NCBI GenBank assembly: GCA_963757945.1
Contig: CAVWTN010000001.1
Location: 843,559-907,558 of the forward strand
DNA length: 64,000 nt
Direction of reading: 5' to 3'
DNA from: CAVWTN01 sp963757945
GTDB lineage: Bacteria; Vulcanimicrobiota; Vulcanimicrobiia; Vulcanimicrobiales; Vulcanimicrobiaceae
The position numbers were made by a program, and so were the translations under genes. This document shows positions 45,204-54,073 of the stretch, in pieces (positions within the stretch are counted from its first letter, which is position 1; each line of letters starts with the position of its first letter). Under the pieces are notes generated by a model, which was not told where the DNA came from, searched no databases, and saw only the letters and a list, made by a program, of their open reading frames with translations.

Positions 45204-45593
45204 GCGTCAATTATATCAAAGCCGCTGCGAATCGCCAGCGGAATCACAGAGCTATTTTGGTCAATCCGAGGGGCATAACTCTATGCCGCGGTGTCTCTAC
45301 GATCGGTCTCGAGGATCTTTACGGTCCTGCGCGCATCGATTTACGATAACACGCGTTGAACCCGCAATACCGCACGCCGCGGCCCGGCCTCCACGAATAA
45401 GAGCGACATGAATTGCTTGGCGATCACGCTCTTATACCTGAGTTTGACGCCGCTCCAATCGACGGATCGCCGCGCACCGCCCAGAGCTCGATGCTGAAGT
45501 GGCCTCCGCGACGGCGCTTCGTCGCCATCGCTACGCGGCTAGTCGGTTAACGATCTTGCCGGCGATCACACGAAGCCGCATTCTGAAGCGCGC
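45204..45593. other. Intergenic with a 9-bp inverted repeat
   Basis: ATAAGAGCG at 45397-45405 is matched by CGCTCTTAT at 45427-45435 (21-bp spacer). No T-run follows, so it is more likely an operator or recombination site than a terminator. No gene seen. Confidence 0.4.
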
Positions 45594-45875
45594 TTACGCG
45601 CAGCCATCCAGGCCGGCAGCGATGAACTGTTCCACGGACTCTCTGTAGACGAGCATCCCGCGTCCACCTGGCATCCGCCTAAAGCGGAACGTCCCAGCAT
45701 GACACAGGCGGTATATCTCCGCGCGAGACATGCCCGTCATGTCGCGTACAGTACGGACCCGCATCAGTCCCTTCTCGATGACCTGTCTGCGTTTCTCGAG
45801 TGTAAGTAGCTGTGCGCTCGCGTATTTCTCGTGCGCTCTACCATTCGCTGCCTGCCTCGGCCGTTTCATAACCAC
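45594..45875 (-). CDS. AlpA-like HTH regulator / excisionase-type protein
   Basis: 93 residues. A short basic N-terminus is followed by LMRVRTVRDMTGMSRAEIYRLCHAGTF, a winged HTH of the MerR/AlpA type, then FRFRRMPGGRGMLVYRESVEQFIA, the usual wing and helix. Such proteins regulate excision genes or act as recombination directionality factors. Start codons of this gene and the divergent one are only 29 bp apart, so their control regions must overlap. Confidence 0.72.
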   Translation of the reverse strand: MVMKRPRQAANGRAHEKYASAQLLTLEKRRQVIEKGLMRVRTVRDMTGMSRAEIYRLCHAGTFRFRRMPGGRGMLVYRESVEQFIAAGLDGCA

Positions 45876-45904
45876 CCCTTTCGAGGGCTTTCGATTCGTA
45901 CATT

Positions 45905-46213
45905 ATGATTACGTACACGTCTAATGTTGCCGCGGCGTTGCCCGTGCTTAACCGGTGGCACAAACTTGCGAGGAAGGCGGGGCGCTTCGGCTTAGGCGAT
46001 CCTCGAGGGCGTGCTAAACGCGGTACTGCCAGCACGGCCAAGCGTGCCCGCGAGTATTACGCGAGCGTAGAGCCAACGATCAAGAACCTTCGAAACGGTG
46101 GCGCGAGCCGAAGCACAGCAGCGGCAGCCTTGAACGCGAGCGGCGCCCGCCTACGCTCGGGCATACTTTGGACGGCCGTCCAGGTAGGTCGAATCCTACG
46201 TCGCCAGTGCTAA
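45905..46213 (+). CDS. Small HTH protein resembling serine-recombinase C-terminus
   Basis: 102 residues. The second half, SVEPTIKNLRNGGASRSTAAAALNASG then GILWTAVQVGRIL, resembles the C-terminal HTH of Hin-type recombinases; the catalytic serine domain is absent. It may be a free-standing DNA-binding protein or a leftover. Divergent from the AlpA-like gene. Confidence 0.55.
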   Translation: MITYTSNVAAALPVLNRWHKLARKAGRFGLGDPRGRAKRGTASTAKRAREYYASVEPTIKNLRNGGASRSTAAAALNASGARLRSGILWTAVQVGRILRRQC

Positions 46214-46255
46214 ACCGCTCGCCTGATGTGCTCACCAAAATCTCTGGGCTGTTCG

Positions 46256-47089
46256 TCACATTCCAAGCGAAACAGGGTGCTTAGGAAATATTCGGCGCGG
46301 ATCCCAAGGTGCGAGGTTGTCTTGGTCGCGCGAGCCATTCGAGTCGGTAGGTCTGAGGGGGCCGACCTTCTCGAAGGTTAGCCGAACGACTTCTTTGTCG
46401 CCGAGTTTCGAAATGATAAGCGAACGTTCGAACACCGCTTTTGATGAACCAGGCTGCGACGACCGCAAGAAACGCATACGAACAGCCGTATCACCATACA
46501 GTCGCGCTAAGAACTCGTCGCCGGTTACGAAAAAGCCCTGCTGCGTCGCTGCAGAATTATAGCCAACGTCGAACGATGCGGTAATCAGTACAATGGCGCC
46601 AAGCAATACTCTGAAGGCATCATGGTGAAGCGGAATAAAGGGAAACTGCGGGGTGACCGTCTTTGCGGGCGCCTGCTCGAATCTCCCGAGCACGGAGGGG
46701 AAGCGTTTCTTAAGGTGTGTAAAAAGACCGAACAGGCTGACGGAGAGAGAGAGCCATAAAATGTACACGGCCAGCTCACAATAGATGCCAATGAAAAATG
46801 TCAGAATTAGCCAAGGAAGTGCAATCGAGCTGATCTGCTGGTAATAGATCTCATGCATCAGGAAGACAACGTCAAGTATCCAAAAGATGACGGAATAGAG
46901 ACTTAAGCCGACCGCGAGCCCAAGCAGCGCGATGAATACGCTTGTAATTTCTAGGCTTATTACTTGAAATGGAATGCCGAAATAAGAGCAGTAGCCCGCC
47001 TCATAGCAAAATGCTATCGTATAGCCCGATGCCGGAATAAGAGCGATGAGCCAAGCGCGTACGACCTGCTTGGATATCGTGTTGAGCAT
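46256..47089 (-). CDS. Polytopic membrane protein, unknown function
   Basis: 277 residues from ATG at 47089, with CGGAG 6 bases upstream. Four or five hydrophobic segments (AWLIALIPASGYTIAF, VFIALLGLAVGLSLY, LPWLILTFFIGIYC, VLLGAIVLITASF) are followed by a soluble tail of about 110 residues. Lower GC than its neighbours. It follows the relaxase gene on the same strand; possibly an exclusion or accessory protein, but there is no evidence for a specific role. Confidence 0.6.
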   Translation of the reverse strand: MLNTISKQVVRAWLIALIPASGYTIAFCYEAGYCSYFGIPFQVISLEITSVFIALLGLAVGLSLYSVIFWILDVVFLMHEIYYQQISSIALPWLILTFFIGIYCELAVYILWLSLSVSLFGLFTHLKKRFPSVLGRFEQAPAKTVTPQFPFIPLHHDAFRVLLGAIVLITASFDVGYNSAATQQGFFVTGDEFLARLYGDTAVRMRFLRSSQPGSSKAVFERSLIISKLGDKEVVRLTFEKVGPLRPTDSNGSRDQDNLAPWDPRRIFPKHPVSLGM

Positions 47090-47214
47090 AATTCTCCGAG
47101 GTCGAGGCATTCCAGCCGGGCACTTCACACATCTGACCTGATGAAGTTCGAGGGTCGGGTTAGTTTCGTGCTCACCGCGGTCCTTCGTCTTCCAGCGTTC
47201 CGGCGCACTCTGGG

Positions 47215-50200
47215 TCACCGGCGCATTCCTCGGCGCTGCTTTGGCGCGTCGAAGCCGATCGTGGGCTCCGGGCGGCGCATGCCCTGCGAGTCGAGCGCGC
47301 GGTCTAGAATGGTCCTCTCGAGCCCGTCGCGGTCTATGGCGCGCTCGAGCCCGACCGGCGGCTCCGCGCCAAGAGCCTTGCGCCACTCGGCCCGCCATGT
47401 TCGCTGGAGATCGTTGCGCACTCCGTGTAGCGCAATGGCGATCTCCAAACGCAATTGGTCCAGATCCCGCACGAGCGCCTCGTTGGGGTCCTTCGCGCCG
47501 GCCGGCAAACGCAGCCGCGCGAGCGTCGAGTCGCTGCATAGCCACTTCGAGAGTTCAACAGCGGCCTGCTCGCCGGCGCGATCGGCATCAGTCGCGATGA
47601 CGACCTCGCGTGCGACGAGCGCTCGTCGTACCCATTCGGGTCGGTTCTGGGTCCCACAGGTCGCGATCGCGGGCAGCCCACACTGCGCGAGGCTGAGCGC
47701 GTCAATCGGCGCCTCAACGATCGCGACGGTGTCTGCCTCAAACGCCCCCGGCGTCGCGAATACCCCGCCGCTGACGGCGCCGACCGTGACCATGCGCAGC
47801 GGCGCTTCGTCCGGTGCGCGAGGCGCTAGCGGCGCGAGTAATCGTCCCTGCGCCGCGACGACCTCGCCGGCGGCATCGCGCACGAGGAACACGGCCGCCG
47901 GACCGAGACCGCGTGAGACGTAGCCGTCGTCGCGCACGCAGCCTCGATACCAGCTCGGAGCATAGAGCGCGTCGTCGAACGTCTCGAGCCCGCGTCCACG
48001 CAGATACGCTTCACCGGGCGTCTGTGCGATCGGTGCGCACCCGCGCAACGCGCAGGCTAAGCGCTCGAGCTGGCCCGGCGTCGGCGGCTCCCGCATTGCC
48101 TCCCGTCGGCGGGCCTCCTCGTGGCGCCGCATCGCCTCGGCTTCGAAATGATGGCGTCGCTCCTGCAGTTCGGCTTCGCGCTTAACCTGCTCGCGGTGAT
48201 GGTAGGCCCAAGCGACGAACGACACCAGGCGGTACTTTTCGCACGCCGCAGCGACGTCGGCTTGTTCGACGCGCTCGACTCGCGCCAATTCTTTGCGCCG
48301 CTTGGGCTCCGGTAGCGCTTCGGCCGCCTGCCGCGCTGCAGCATTGCCTTCGAGGATTCGGCGCAGCTCACGTGATTGTGCGTCGCGCGTCCACGCCATC
48401 TCCGCGCGGTGCTGCTGGCGCAGTGGATCCCGGTCGTGCTCGAGCGCCCGCCGCACGGTGCGCGCCCACATCGTATCAGGCCCTCCGGTCCGCTGTACCA
48501 GCTCGTCGAAGAGGAGCGCGTCGTCTTTGGGCCGCAGCGAGGTGCTCGAGCACAGGCGCTCGACGAGCTCCTCGCGCCCCAGCCGTGCATGCACGCGCAG
48601 CCCGCTCTCGCACCGCGTCAGCGCGACATGCGCGCTCCGCGCGTCGTCATTTTTCCCGAGGGTCGGGACGACGAGCGGATCGCCCCGGCTCTGACTCTTG
48701 TGCGTGGTTGTGCTCCAGCCGTAGTCGATGGCGCGATAGCGCCGCGGGTCGAACTGCACCGTCCTCCCGCCATCCAGCTCGACGTCAACCGCCTGCGATG
48801 CGACGACCCGAACAGTTCCCAGATAGCCATTGAGGACGTCGAGCGTTTTCGAGTTGCGCTCGAAGAGAACCCGATCCCCGACGGCCAGCTCGCGCACGCC
48901 CCGCTCGAAGCGAAACGCGATGCCGGTGCCGTCCAGCCCGAGCTCGTGGCGGATCGCCCGGTTCGTATAGAGCGCGTCGGTCCGACTGCGAACCGGGGCC
49001 AGGACACGAACGCCCCTGCGGGTCGCCTCGACGATCTCCGCCGCTTTCGCTGCGATTTCTTCCTCGCGGCTCTCGTGACAGACCACATGTCCCCGATCGA
49101 AGAACTCGCCCAGGTAGTGCCGGAAGGCTGCGCCGTCCTGCTCGCGAATCGCGCGCCCACCGCGCGGAATCGCCTTGCGCATCCACTCGACGTCGCTGCC
49201 GACTCGAGGGCGATACGAGAGTTTCACCTCGCGGTAGGCATCGTGCTCACGTGCGATTCCGGCGAGGACGCGCATCGTGTCACCGGCGTCGATGTTCGGG
49301 AGTTGGGCTTCGTCACCGATCGCGACGACCGTCGCGTTCTGTTCCTTGGCGCGCTCGAAGATGGCTTTGGTTGCCTCGAATGAGACCATCGAGGCCTCGT
49401 CGACGATGACCAGCGCGTTCGGTTTGATCATCTCCGAGCCCCCGGCGGCTTCGATGGCGCGCGCCCGAGCCTGATTGACCGCGTCGATCTTCGCCTGTGT
49501 GCCCAGCGTCTCGGCGGCGAGCTGCGCGGTCGCGAACCCCACGATCGGGCGTTCCGTTAGCTCGGCATAACGTCGCAGGACCGACATTAGCGTCGTCTTC
49601 GCGCTGCCGGCGTTGCCTTGCAGCACGCCGAACCGGCGCTCGACGAGTTCGAACGCGGCGAGCTGCTCTGCACTGAAAGCGATGCCAAGGGCGGCCTGCT
49701 CGTCTGCAATCGCGCGGTCGAGCGCAGCCCGGTCGAACTTCAGATCGCGAGCCGAGGCGAGCGCGCCGGCGTCGTCCGCGACGCGTTGCTCGAGCCCACG
49801 CTGAGCCTTCGTCGCATACAGCGGCAGCTCGGAGTCGAGCGAGAGGACTTCGAGTGTCGGATCCTTGCGCAGCACTTCATTGGCGCGCTCGAACCATTCC
49901 TCGGGATCGGTCAGCCGATCGGAGATCCATGCGTCGACGTCATCCGGGGTAAACGTTGATTGTCCCGAAGCGGCGATGTCACGGCTGACGCGGCCGGGGT
50001 CCTCGGCAAGCATCCCGCGGTACTCCGCTTCCGATCGTTCCAGGTCGCCGAGATCGGTGAGCCATGCACGCCGCCGAAGCGCCTCCTCGTGTTCGAGCAG
50101 CTGGCTCTTTCGCGCTCTGGCGCCCGCCGGCGACGCGTCGAGCGGCGACGGCGCAATCCACACCGGGTCCAGTTCGAAAACGGTCTCGGTTGGAACCCAC

Positions 50201-51192
50201 GTTGCCGCTCGGCTGTGGACTTCGCCGAAGCTATCGGCCCAAGTACTTCGCACCGAGCCCTTCCTCGCACGATCCATGAGCCGCATGCGTAAGCGTCCGT
50301 CCCCATTCTCGAGCGTCGACGTCAGCCGGGCCGCGATGGAATGCAGGTCGGCCCGCAGCGGTTGCTCACCGCGTTCAGCGCAGCGCTCGAGATACGTGCG
50401 GAGCGCGTGCACAACCCGATCGCGACGGTCCTCCGGGGACTCGAGCCCTTCCTCGTCTGAGACAAACGCGCGCCCTTGCTCCTCGAGTCGCTCCTGTCCA
50501 CGCTCGCGCTTGCGCCTGGCCCAATCTTCGGTGCGGACCTTCTCCACGCGCTGCGTTGCCAGGCCCTCGTCGCGCACGACGTACAGCCCCCAATCGTGAG
50601 CCATCTTAAGCTCGAGCTCCGTCTCGCGCAGAGCCCGATGCAACCGGCCGAAGTCCCCTTGCCTCACGTACGCTCGCAGCGTCCCGCTGTGCACCGATGA
50701 GATGGCGACATGGCAGTGAGCGTTCGGCTGATCTCGGTGAACGGCGAAGACGCCGGCGTGGCCTTCCCAACCGGCCCGATCGAGGACGCGTTCGGCGAAA
50801 CGGATGAGCTGCTCGTCGTCGACGGTCTTGGACTCGGCCTCGGACAACGAGATGACGTAGTGCACCACGGGCGACTTCACGCGCGGCTGGGTCGCGTAAA
50901 TCGCTTGAATCTCTTCTGCCGCCGTCGCGAGCGAAACGACTCCGCGCGCGTACACGGCGCTCGGCCGTGGGCCGCCGGCCTCTGGTCTCCAGACGACGCC
51001 GACACCGAAGTCGGGCCGTCGCCGTGATTCATCCAGGAGAGCACTGAGCTCGTCGCGCTGGACTGCTGTCAGGGGATCGTCGATGCGCTCATGCTTCACT
51101 TTCGCGGTCAGCTCTTCGCCGAGCACGTAGCGGATCGCCCGACGCGCCGAGCCGCCGCCGCGCGGCGCCCGGCACCGCTTTCCTACGGCCAC
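47215..51192 (-). CDS. Relaxase-helicase-toprim fusion protein
   Basis: 1,325 residues from GTG at 51192, 7 bases after the RHH gene. Domain order seen: MobA/MobL-like relaxase with HRDQPNAHCH (His152, His159, His161) and a candidate Tyr22; a TraI/RecD2-like SF1 helicase with GNAGSAKTT (525-534), VIVDEAS (about 595-601) and TTTHKSQSRGD; a charged coiled coil (about 930-1010); a DnaG-like region with EAPIDALSLA (Glu about 1160) and IATDADRAG (about 1200), a toprim catalytic core. It would nick oriT, unwind the transferred strand, and possibly prime synthesis in the recipient. No sign of frameshift. Confidence 0.88.
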   Translation of the reverse strand: MAVGKRCRAPRGGGSARRAIRYVLGEELTAKVKHERIDDPLTAVQRDELSALLDESRRRPDFGVGVVWRPEAGGPRPSAVYARGVVSLATAAEEIQAIYATQPRVKSPVVHYVISLSEAESKTVDDEQLIRFAERVLDRAGWEGHAGVFAVHRDQPNAHCHVAISSVHSGTLRAYVRQGDFGRLHRALRETELELKMAHDWGLYVVRDEGLATQRVEKVRTEDWARRKRERGQERLEEQGRAFVSDEEGLESPEDRRDRVVHALRTYLERCAERGEQPLRADLHSIAARLTSTLENGDGRLRMRLMDRARKGSVRSTWADSFGEVHSRAATWVPTETVFELDPVWIAPSPLDASPAGARARKSQLLEHEEALRRRAWLTDLGDLERSEAEYRGMLAEDPGRVSRDIAASGQSTFTPDDVDAWISDRLTDPEEWFERANEVLRKDPTLEVLSLDSELPLYATKAQRGLEQRVADDAGALASARDLKFDRAALDRAIADEQAALGIAFSAEQLAAFELVERRFGVLQGNAGSAKTTLMSVLRRYAELTERPIVGFATAQLAAETLGTQAKIDAVNQARARAIEAAGGSEMIKPNALVIVDEASMVSFEATKAIFERAKEQNATVVAIGDEAQLPNIDAGDTMRVLAGIAREHDAYREVKLSYRPRVGSDVEWMRKAIPRGGRAIREQDGAAFRHYLGEFFDRGHVVCHESREEEIAAKAAEIVEATRRGVRVLAPVRSRTDALYTNRAIRHELGLDGTGIAFRFERGVRELAVGDRVLFERNSKTLDVLNGYLGTVRVVASQAVDVELDGGRTVQFDPRRYRAIDYGWSTTTHKSQSRGDPLVVPTLGKNDDARSAHVALTRCESGLRVHARLGREELVERLCSSTSLRPKDDALLFDELVQRTGGPDTMWARTVRRALEHDRDPLRQQHRAEMAWTRDAQSRELRRILEGNAAARQAAEALPEPKRRKELARVERVEQADVAAACEKYRLVSFVAWAYHHREQVKREAELQERRHHFEAEAMRRHEEARRREAMREPPTPGQLERLACALRGCAPIAQTPGEAYLRGRGLETFDDALYAPSWYRGCVRDDGYVSRGLGPAAVFLVRDAAGEVVAAQGRLLAPLAPRAPDEAPLRMVTVGAVSGGVFATPGAFEADTVAIVEAPIDALSLAQCGLPAIATCGTQNRPEWVRRALVAREVVIATDADRAGEQAAVELSKWLCSDSTLARLRLPAGAKDPNEALVRDLDQLRLEIAIALHGVRNDLQRTWRAEWRKALGAEPPVGLERAIDRDGLERTILDRALDSQGMRRPEPTIGFDAPKQRRGMRR

Positions 51193-51199
51193 GGCGCTT

Positions 51200-51562
51200 C
51201 TAGAAGGCCGACCAATCGTCGGCGCTCTTGAGTCGTTTCATGCGGTCTTCGGTTGCCTGTGCGATCGCGGGAGCGTGCGAGGCGGCGAACGCCTCCGCCA
51301 TCAGCCGCTGCGCGAAACGCAAGTGATCCGTCGCCTCGGACCACGCGCCATGCTCGATAGCCGCTATCGCGCTCACGATCTCGTATCCGACTCGCGCGTC
51401 GGTTGTCGCAGCCGGCAACGTGGCCGTGGTGGCATCGTCTCGAATCCGGGCCGCAACGTAATCCGAGATCGTCAAGCCCGCTCGCTTGGCTTTTCGTCGT
51501 ATTTCTTTAGCCACGTCGGCGGGGACCGTCAAGTTCAATTGCACCGTGGTCCTGATAGGCAT
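51200..51562 (-). CDS. Ribbon-helix-helix relaxosome accessory protein
   Basis: 120 residues from ATG at 51562, which has GGAGG 9 bases upstream; the longer frame from 51607 is not needed. RTTVQLNLTVPADVAKEIRRKA is a ribbon-helix-helix DNA-binding start, followed by AGLTISDYVAARI; the C-terminal half is helical. Directly upstream of the relaxase, as MobC/TraY-like oriT-binding proteins are. Confidence 0.8.
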   Translation of the reverse strand: MPIRTTVQLNLTVPADVAKEIRRKAKRAGLTISDYVAARIRDDATTATLPAATTDARVGYEIVSAIAAIEHGAWSEATDHLRFAQRLMAEAFAASHAPAIAQATEDRMKRLKSADDWSAF

Positions 51563-51689
51563 TGTTAGGCCTCCGTCGCGCCGCTCGTTCCCGATGTGCC
51601 TAGGCACATCCTATCCTGCCAATAAACTCCGTTTCTAGCATAAACGGCGGTCAGAAAAAACGAAGACGCAAACGGTAACAATGCGGAAT

Positions 51690-52060
51690 AGAAGCGGAAT
51701 AGAAAGCGGAATAAAATACGGACAAGAAAAGCGCGTGAAAAAGCGAGACCGCGGCGGAGTGGAAAGCGGAAGAAAATACGGACGAGAAAGCGCGTGAAAA
51801 AGCGAGGCCGCGGCGGAGTGGAAAGCGGAAGAGAATACGGACGAGAAAAGCGCGTGAAAAAGCGAGGCCGCGGCGGAGTGGAAAGCGGAAGAGAATAGGG
51901 ACGAGAAAAGCGCGTGAAAAAGCGAGGCCGCGGCGGAGTGGAAAGCGGAAGAGAATAGGGACGAGAAAAGTGCGTCGAAAAAGCGAGGCCGCGGCGGAGT
52001 GGAAAGCGGAAGAGAATACGGACGAGAAAAGTGCGTCGAAAAAAGAGACGCCGCGGTCGA
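51690..52060 (+). repeat. About 60-bp tandem repeat array, candidate oriT/partition site
   Basis: A unit with GCGTGAAAAAGCGAG, CGCGGCGGAGTGGAAAGCGG and AGAATA.GGACGAGAAAA recurs with starts of its GCGGCGGAGTGG core at 51751, 51810, 51870, 51930 and 51991, with degenerate copies at both ends. Period 59-61 bp. It lies in the divergent gap between the relaxase operon and the partition operon. It is purine-rich on the plus strand. Such arrays serve as iterons, centromeres or protein-binding sites beside oriT. Confidence 0.85.
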
Positions 52061-52119
52061 ACGAGCGGATGGCGCCGAGTGATGTGAGGTGAGCGCCTGC
52101 CAGATAGTGGTAGTGGACG

Positions 52120-52557
52120 ATGAATGAGGGCATCGACGCGAAGCGACGCGCGCTTGAAGCGGTCTTCGAATCGGCGAAGGACGCGGAGTTCGTGCGCAAG
52201 CGACTAGCGGGGTCGAAGACGGCACTGATTATGGAGTTCCGCGAGGAGATCGCCGACTTGCGGATGCGTGGCGCGACTTGGGAGAGGGTTGCGGAGCTGT
52301 TGCATCCGGTGCTCGGTTGCGCGAAGGATACGATTCGAACGGCCATGATGCGGCGGCCCGTAACGAAGGCCAAAACGCCGGCGCAGCGTGGTCCTGCAAC
52401 GAAGCAGCAGAATGGTCGCGAGCGCGCAGCTGCGGAGCCGAAAGCGTCGGCGCCTGCGGTTCATGGCGGTGGCCAAAGCGATGGCGATCTCGGCGCGGAT
52501 GCGGAAATCAAAGAGGTTTCGAAAAACGAGCACAAGGCGCTGACAAGGAAGTTGTGA
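52120..52557 (+). CDS. HTH transfer/partition protein, first gene of operon
   Basis: 145 residues. EIADLRMRGATWERVAELL followed by GCAKDTIRTAM looks like a helix-turn-helix; the second half is low-complexity and charged. Similar small genes precede StbB-like ATPases in conjugative plasmids (StbA position). It could bind the adjacent 60-bp repeats; this is inference from position. Confidence 0.6.
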   Translation: MNEGIDAKRRALEAVFESAKDAEFVRKRLAGSKTALIMEFREEIADLRMRGATWERVAELLHPVLGCAKDTIRTAMMRRPVTKAKTPAQRGPATKQQNGRERAAAEPKASAPAVHGGGQSDGDLGADAEIKEVSKNEHKALTRKL

Positions 52558-52572
52558 TTTAGGAGCGTGAGC

Positions 52573-53373
52573 GTGAAGCGACTGGAAATCTTTGCGTCGC
52601 AAAAGGGCGGCGCTGGTAAGACGACGACTGCGAAGGCCATGCTGGACCTCAGCCGGCGGGCAGGGCGAAAAGTTTCGGCTTGGGACCTGGACAGTTCGAC
52701 AAGCAGCTTTGCCATGACGTACCAGGAGCGCGATCCGGTGGCCGGCGTGGGGCTGGATAACGTGCGCAGCCCAAAGAGCAAAACGCCATGGCTCAACGCG
52801 CTCTACACGGATGTCGATGACGTCATCATCGACGTTCCCGGTGGAGCGCTCGACGACTTGATCGGAGTGCTTGGCCGGGCGGGCGCCATTGCGGGAATGG
52901 CAACGGATGCCGGACGCGAGGTCGTGCTGGTGACGCCGATCGGCGTCGAGGTGGATGCCGTTCTGTCGGCCCAAGACGCGGTCGAGCGGTTTGGGTCTGC
53001 GGTTCACCACGTGGTCGTCAAGAACGGATACTTCGGCGACGACGACGAGTTCTTCGTTTTCGACGGCCTTGCGGACCCGGAAACGGGTCAGCGGCTGTTC
53101 GGAAATACGGGGGACATGGTACGCGAGGCGGGTGGCGAGGTGTTGTATCTCCCGAAGCTTGATTCGCGCACGATGGCGTTGGTAAAGCTGAAGGGATTGT
53201 CGTTTGTCGATGGCATTGCTCGAGCGGAAATACTCGGCCGGCGCGACTGCTGGCGTCTGCGGGATTGGCTCGAGCAGGTCGCGGCGGCCTTTGAAGGGAC
53301 GTGGCTATCACCGTCGGGCGGCGTACCGCCGGCGCGCAAAGAGCGGCGTCCGCGCGTCGCGGCGGCAAGCTGA
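52573..53373 (+). CDS. StbB/ParA-like P-loop ATPase
   Basis: 266 residues from GTG at 52573, with AGGAG 7 bases upstream; a GTG at 52567 is only 1 base from it. Deviant Walker A KGGAGKTTT and WDLDSS, VIIDVPGG as Walker B. StbB-like ATPases help plasmid positioning and conjugation. Positioned between the HTH gene and an StbC-like gene as in Stb operons. Confidence 0.82.
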   Translation: MKRLEIFASQKGGAGKTTTAKAMLDLSRRAGRKVSAWDLDSSTSSFAMTYQERDPVAGVGLDNVRSPKSKTPWLNALYTDVDDVIIDVPGGALDDLIGVLGRAGAIAGMATDAGREVVLVTPIGVEVDAVLSAQDAVERFGSAVHHVVVKNGYFGDDDEFFVFDGLADPETGQRLFGNTGDMVREAGGEVLYLPKLDSRTMALVKLKGLSFVDGIARAEILGRRDCWRLRDWLEQVAAAFEGTWLSPSGGVPPARKERRPRVAAAS

Positions 53374-53379
53374 GCCCTT

Positions 53380-53850
53380 GTGGCGCAAAGCGACGAAACG
53401 GCGCCGCCGCTCGCCAATCGAGCTCGAGCGGCTCGAGAAGCCTACCTGAACGCACTTCCCCCCGCCGAGCAGGCGGCTGTTGTGCGGCAAGCAGAGCGCA
53501 TCGGCGTGCGGGTCGACGATCCGGATTGGCTGATTGCCCGCGCGGCCCAAGAGGCGGCGAGCGAACTTAAGCGCGCAAGCGAAGCCGTCGACGCCAGACT
53601 CGCCGCGTTCGGACGAAGACTCGACCAGGAAACGCGAGCGCCGGCGCTGCCGCCTGATCTCGTCGGCTTGCCGGTGGTCGGCGCGTTCATCCTTGGCGCA
53701 TGTTTCATGCTGACGCTGGTCGTGCTCGGGAGCCTCTTCGGATCGCGAGCGCCGGCCGGCGCCTGGTGGGGCATCGTCCCGTTCTTGGGGGGCGCCGCTC
53801 TAGCGATTGCCTACGAGGCGATTATCAGTTACCTGGCGCGTCGGGCCTGA
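53380..53850 (+). CDS. StbC-like small membrane protein
   Basis: 156 residues from GTG at 53380. An amphipathic helical N-terminus is followed by two membrane segments (VVGAFILGACFMLTLVVLG and GIVPFLGGAALAIAYEAI). It follows the StbB-like gene after 6 bases and resembles StbC by position and topology. Biochemical role unknown. Confidence 0.6.
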   Translation: MAQSDETAPPLANRARAAREAYLNALPPAEQAAVVRQAERIGVRVDDPDWLIARAAQEAASELKRASEAVDARLAAFGRRLDQETRAPALPPDLVGLPVVGAFILGACFMLTLVVLGSLFGSRAPAGAWWGIVPFLGGAALAIAYEAIISYLARRA

Positions 53851-54073
53851 CGGGGTAGCGGAAACAGCAAACCTTCACGCACCCTCTCTCCTGCCTGCTC
53901 TTGTTACGCTGCGGTAACACCACTGCAATAACTCCGTCATGAAGCGGTGCTAGAGTCCATCCGTATCAGCACGGACCACGGATGCTCTAGGTCATTCCAG
54001 CTTTGTTCTATGGCGTGGCACGGCGAGTCTAAGCCGGTCTCGTGATGGTCTCGCTCATGTCAGGGAGGCTCTG
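53851..54073 (+). promoter_or_regulatory. Leader of the type IV secretion operon
   Basis: 223 bases with no gene. GTTAC..GTAAC at 53903-53918 is a short inverted repeat that could bind a regulator. No clear promoter boxes. Confidence 0.35.

Noticed and set aside
51690..52060. CRISPR array
   Set aside because: Units are contiguous 60-bp tandem copies without unique spacers, and no cas gene is in the window.
51651..52373. Minus-strand frame with a 20-residue repeat (LFRFPLRRGLAFSRAF)
   Set aside because: Frames stay open because the DNA repeat is a multiple of three; two frames show similar repeats, there is no ribosome site, and it overlaps the start of the HTH gene. Taken as a DNA repeat array.
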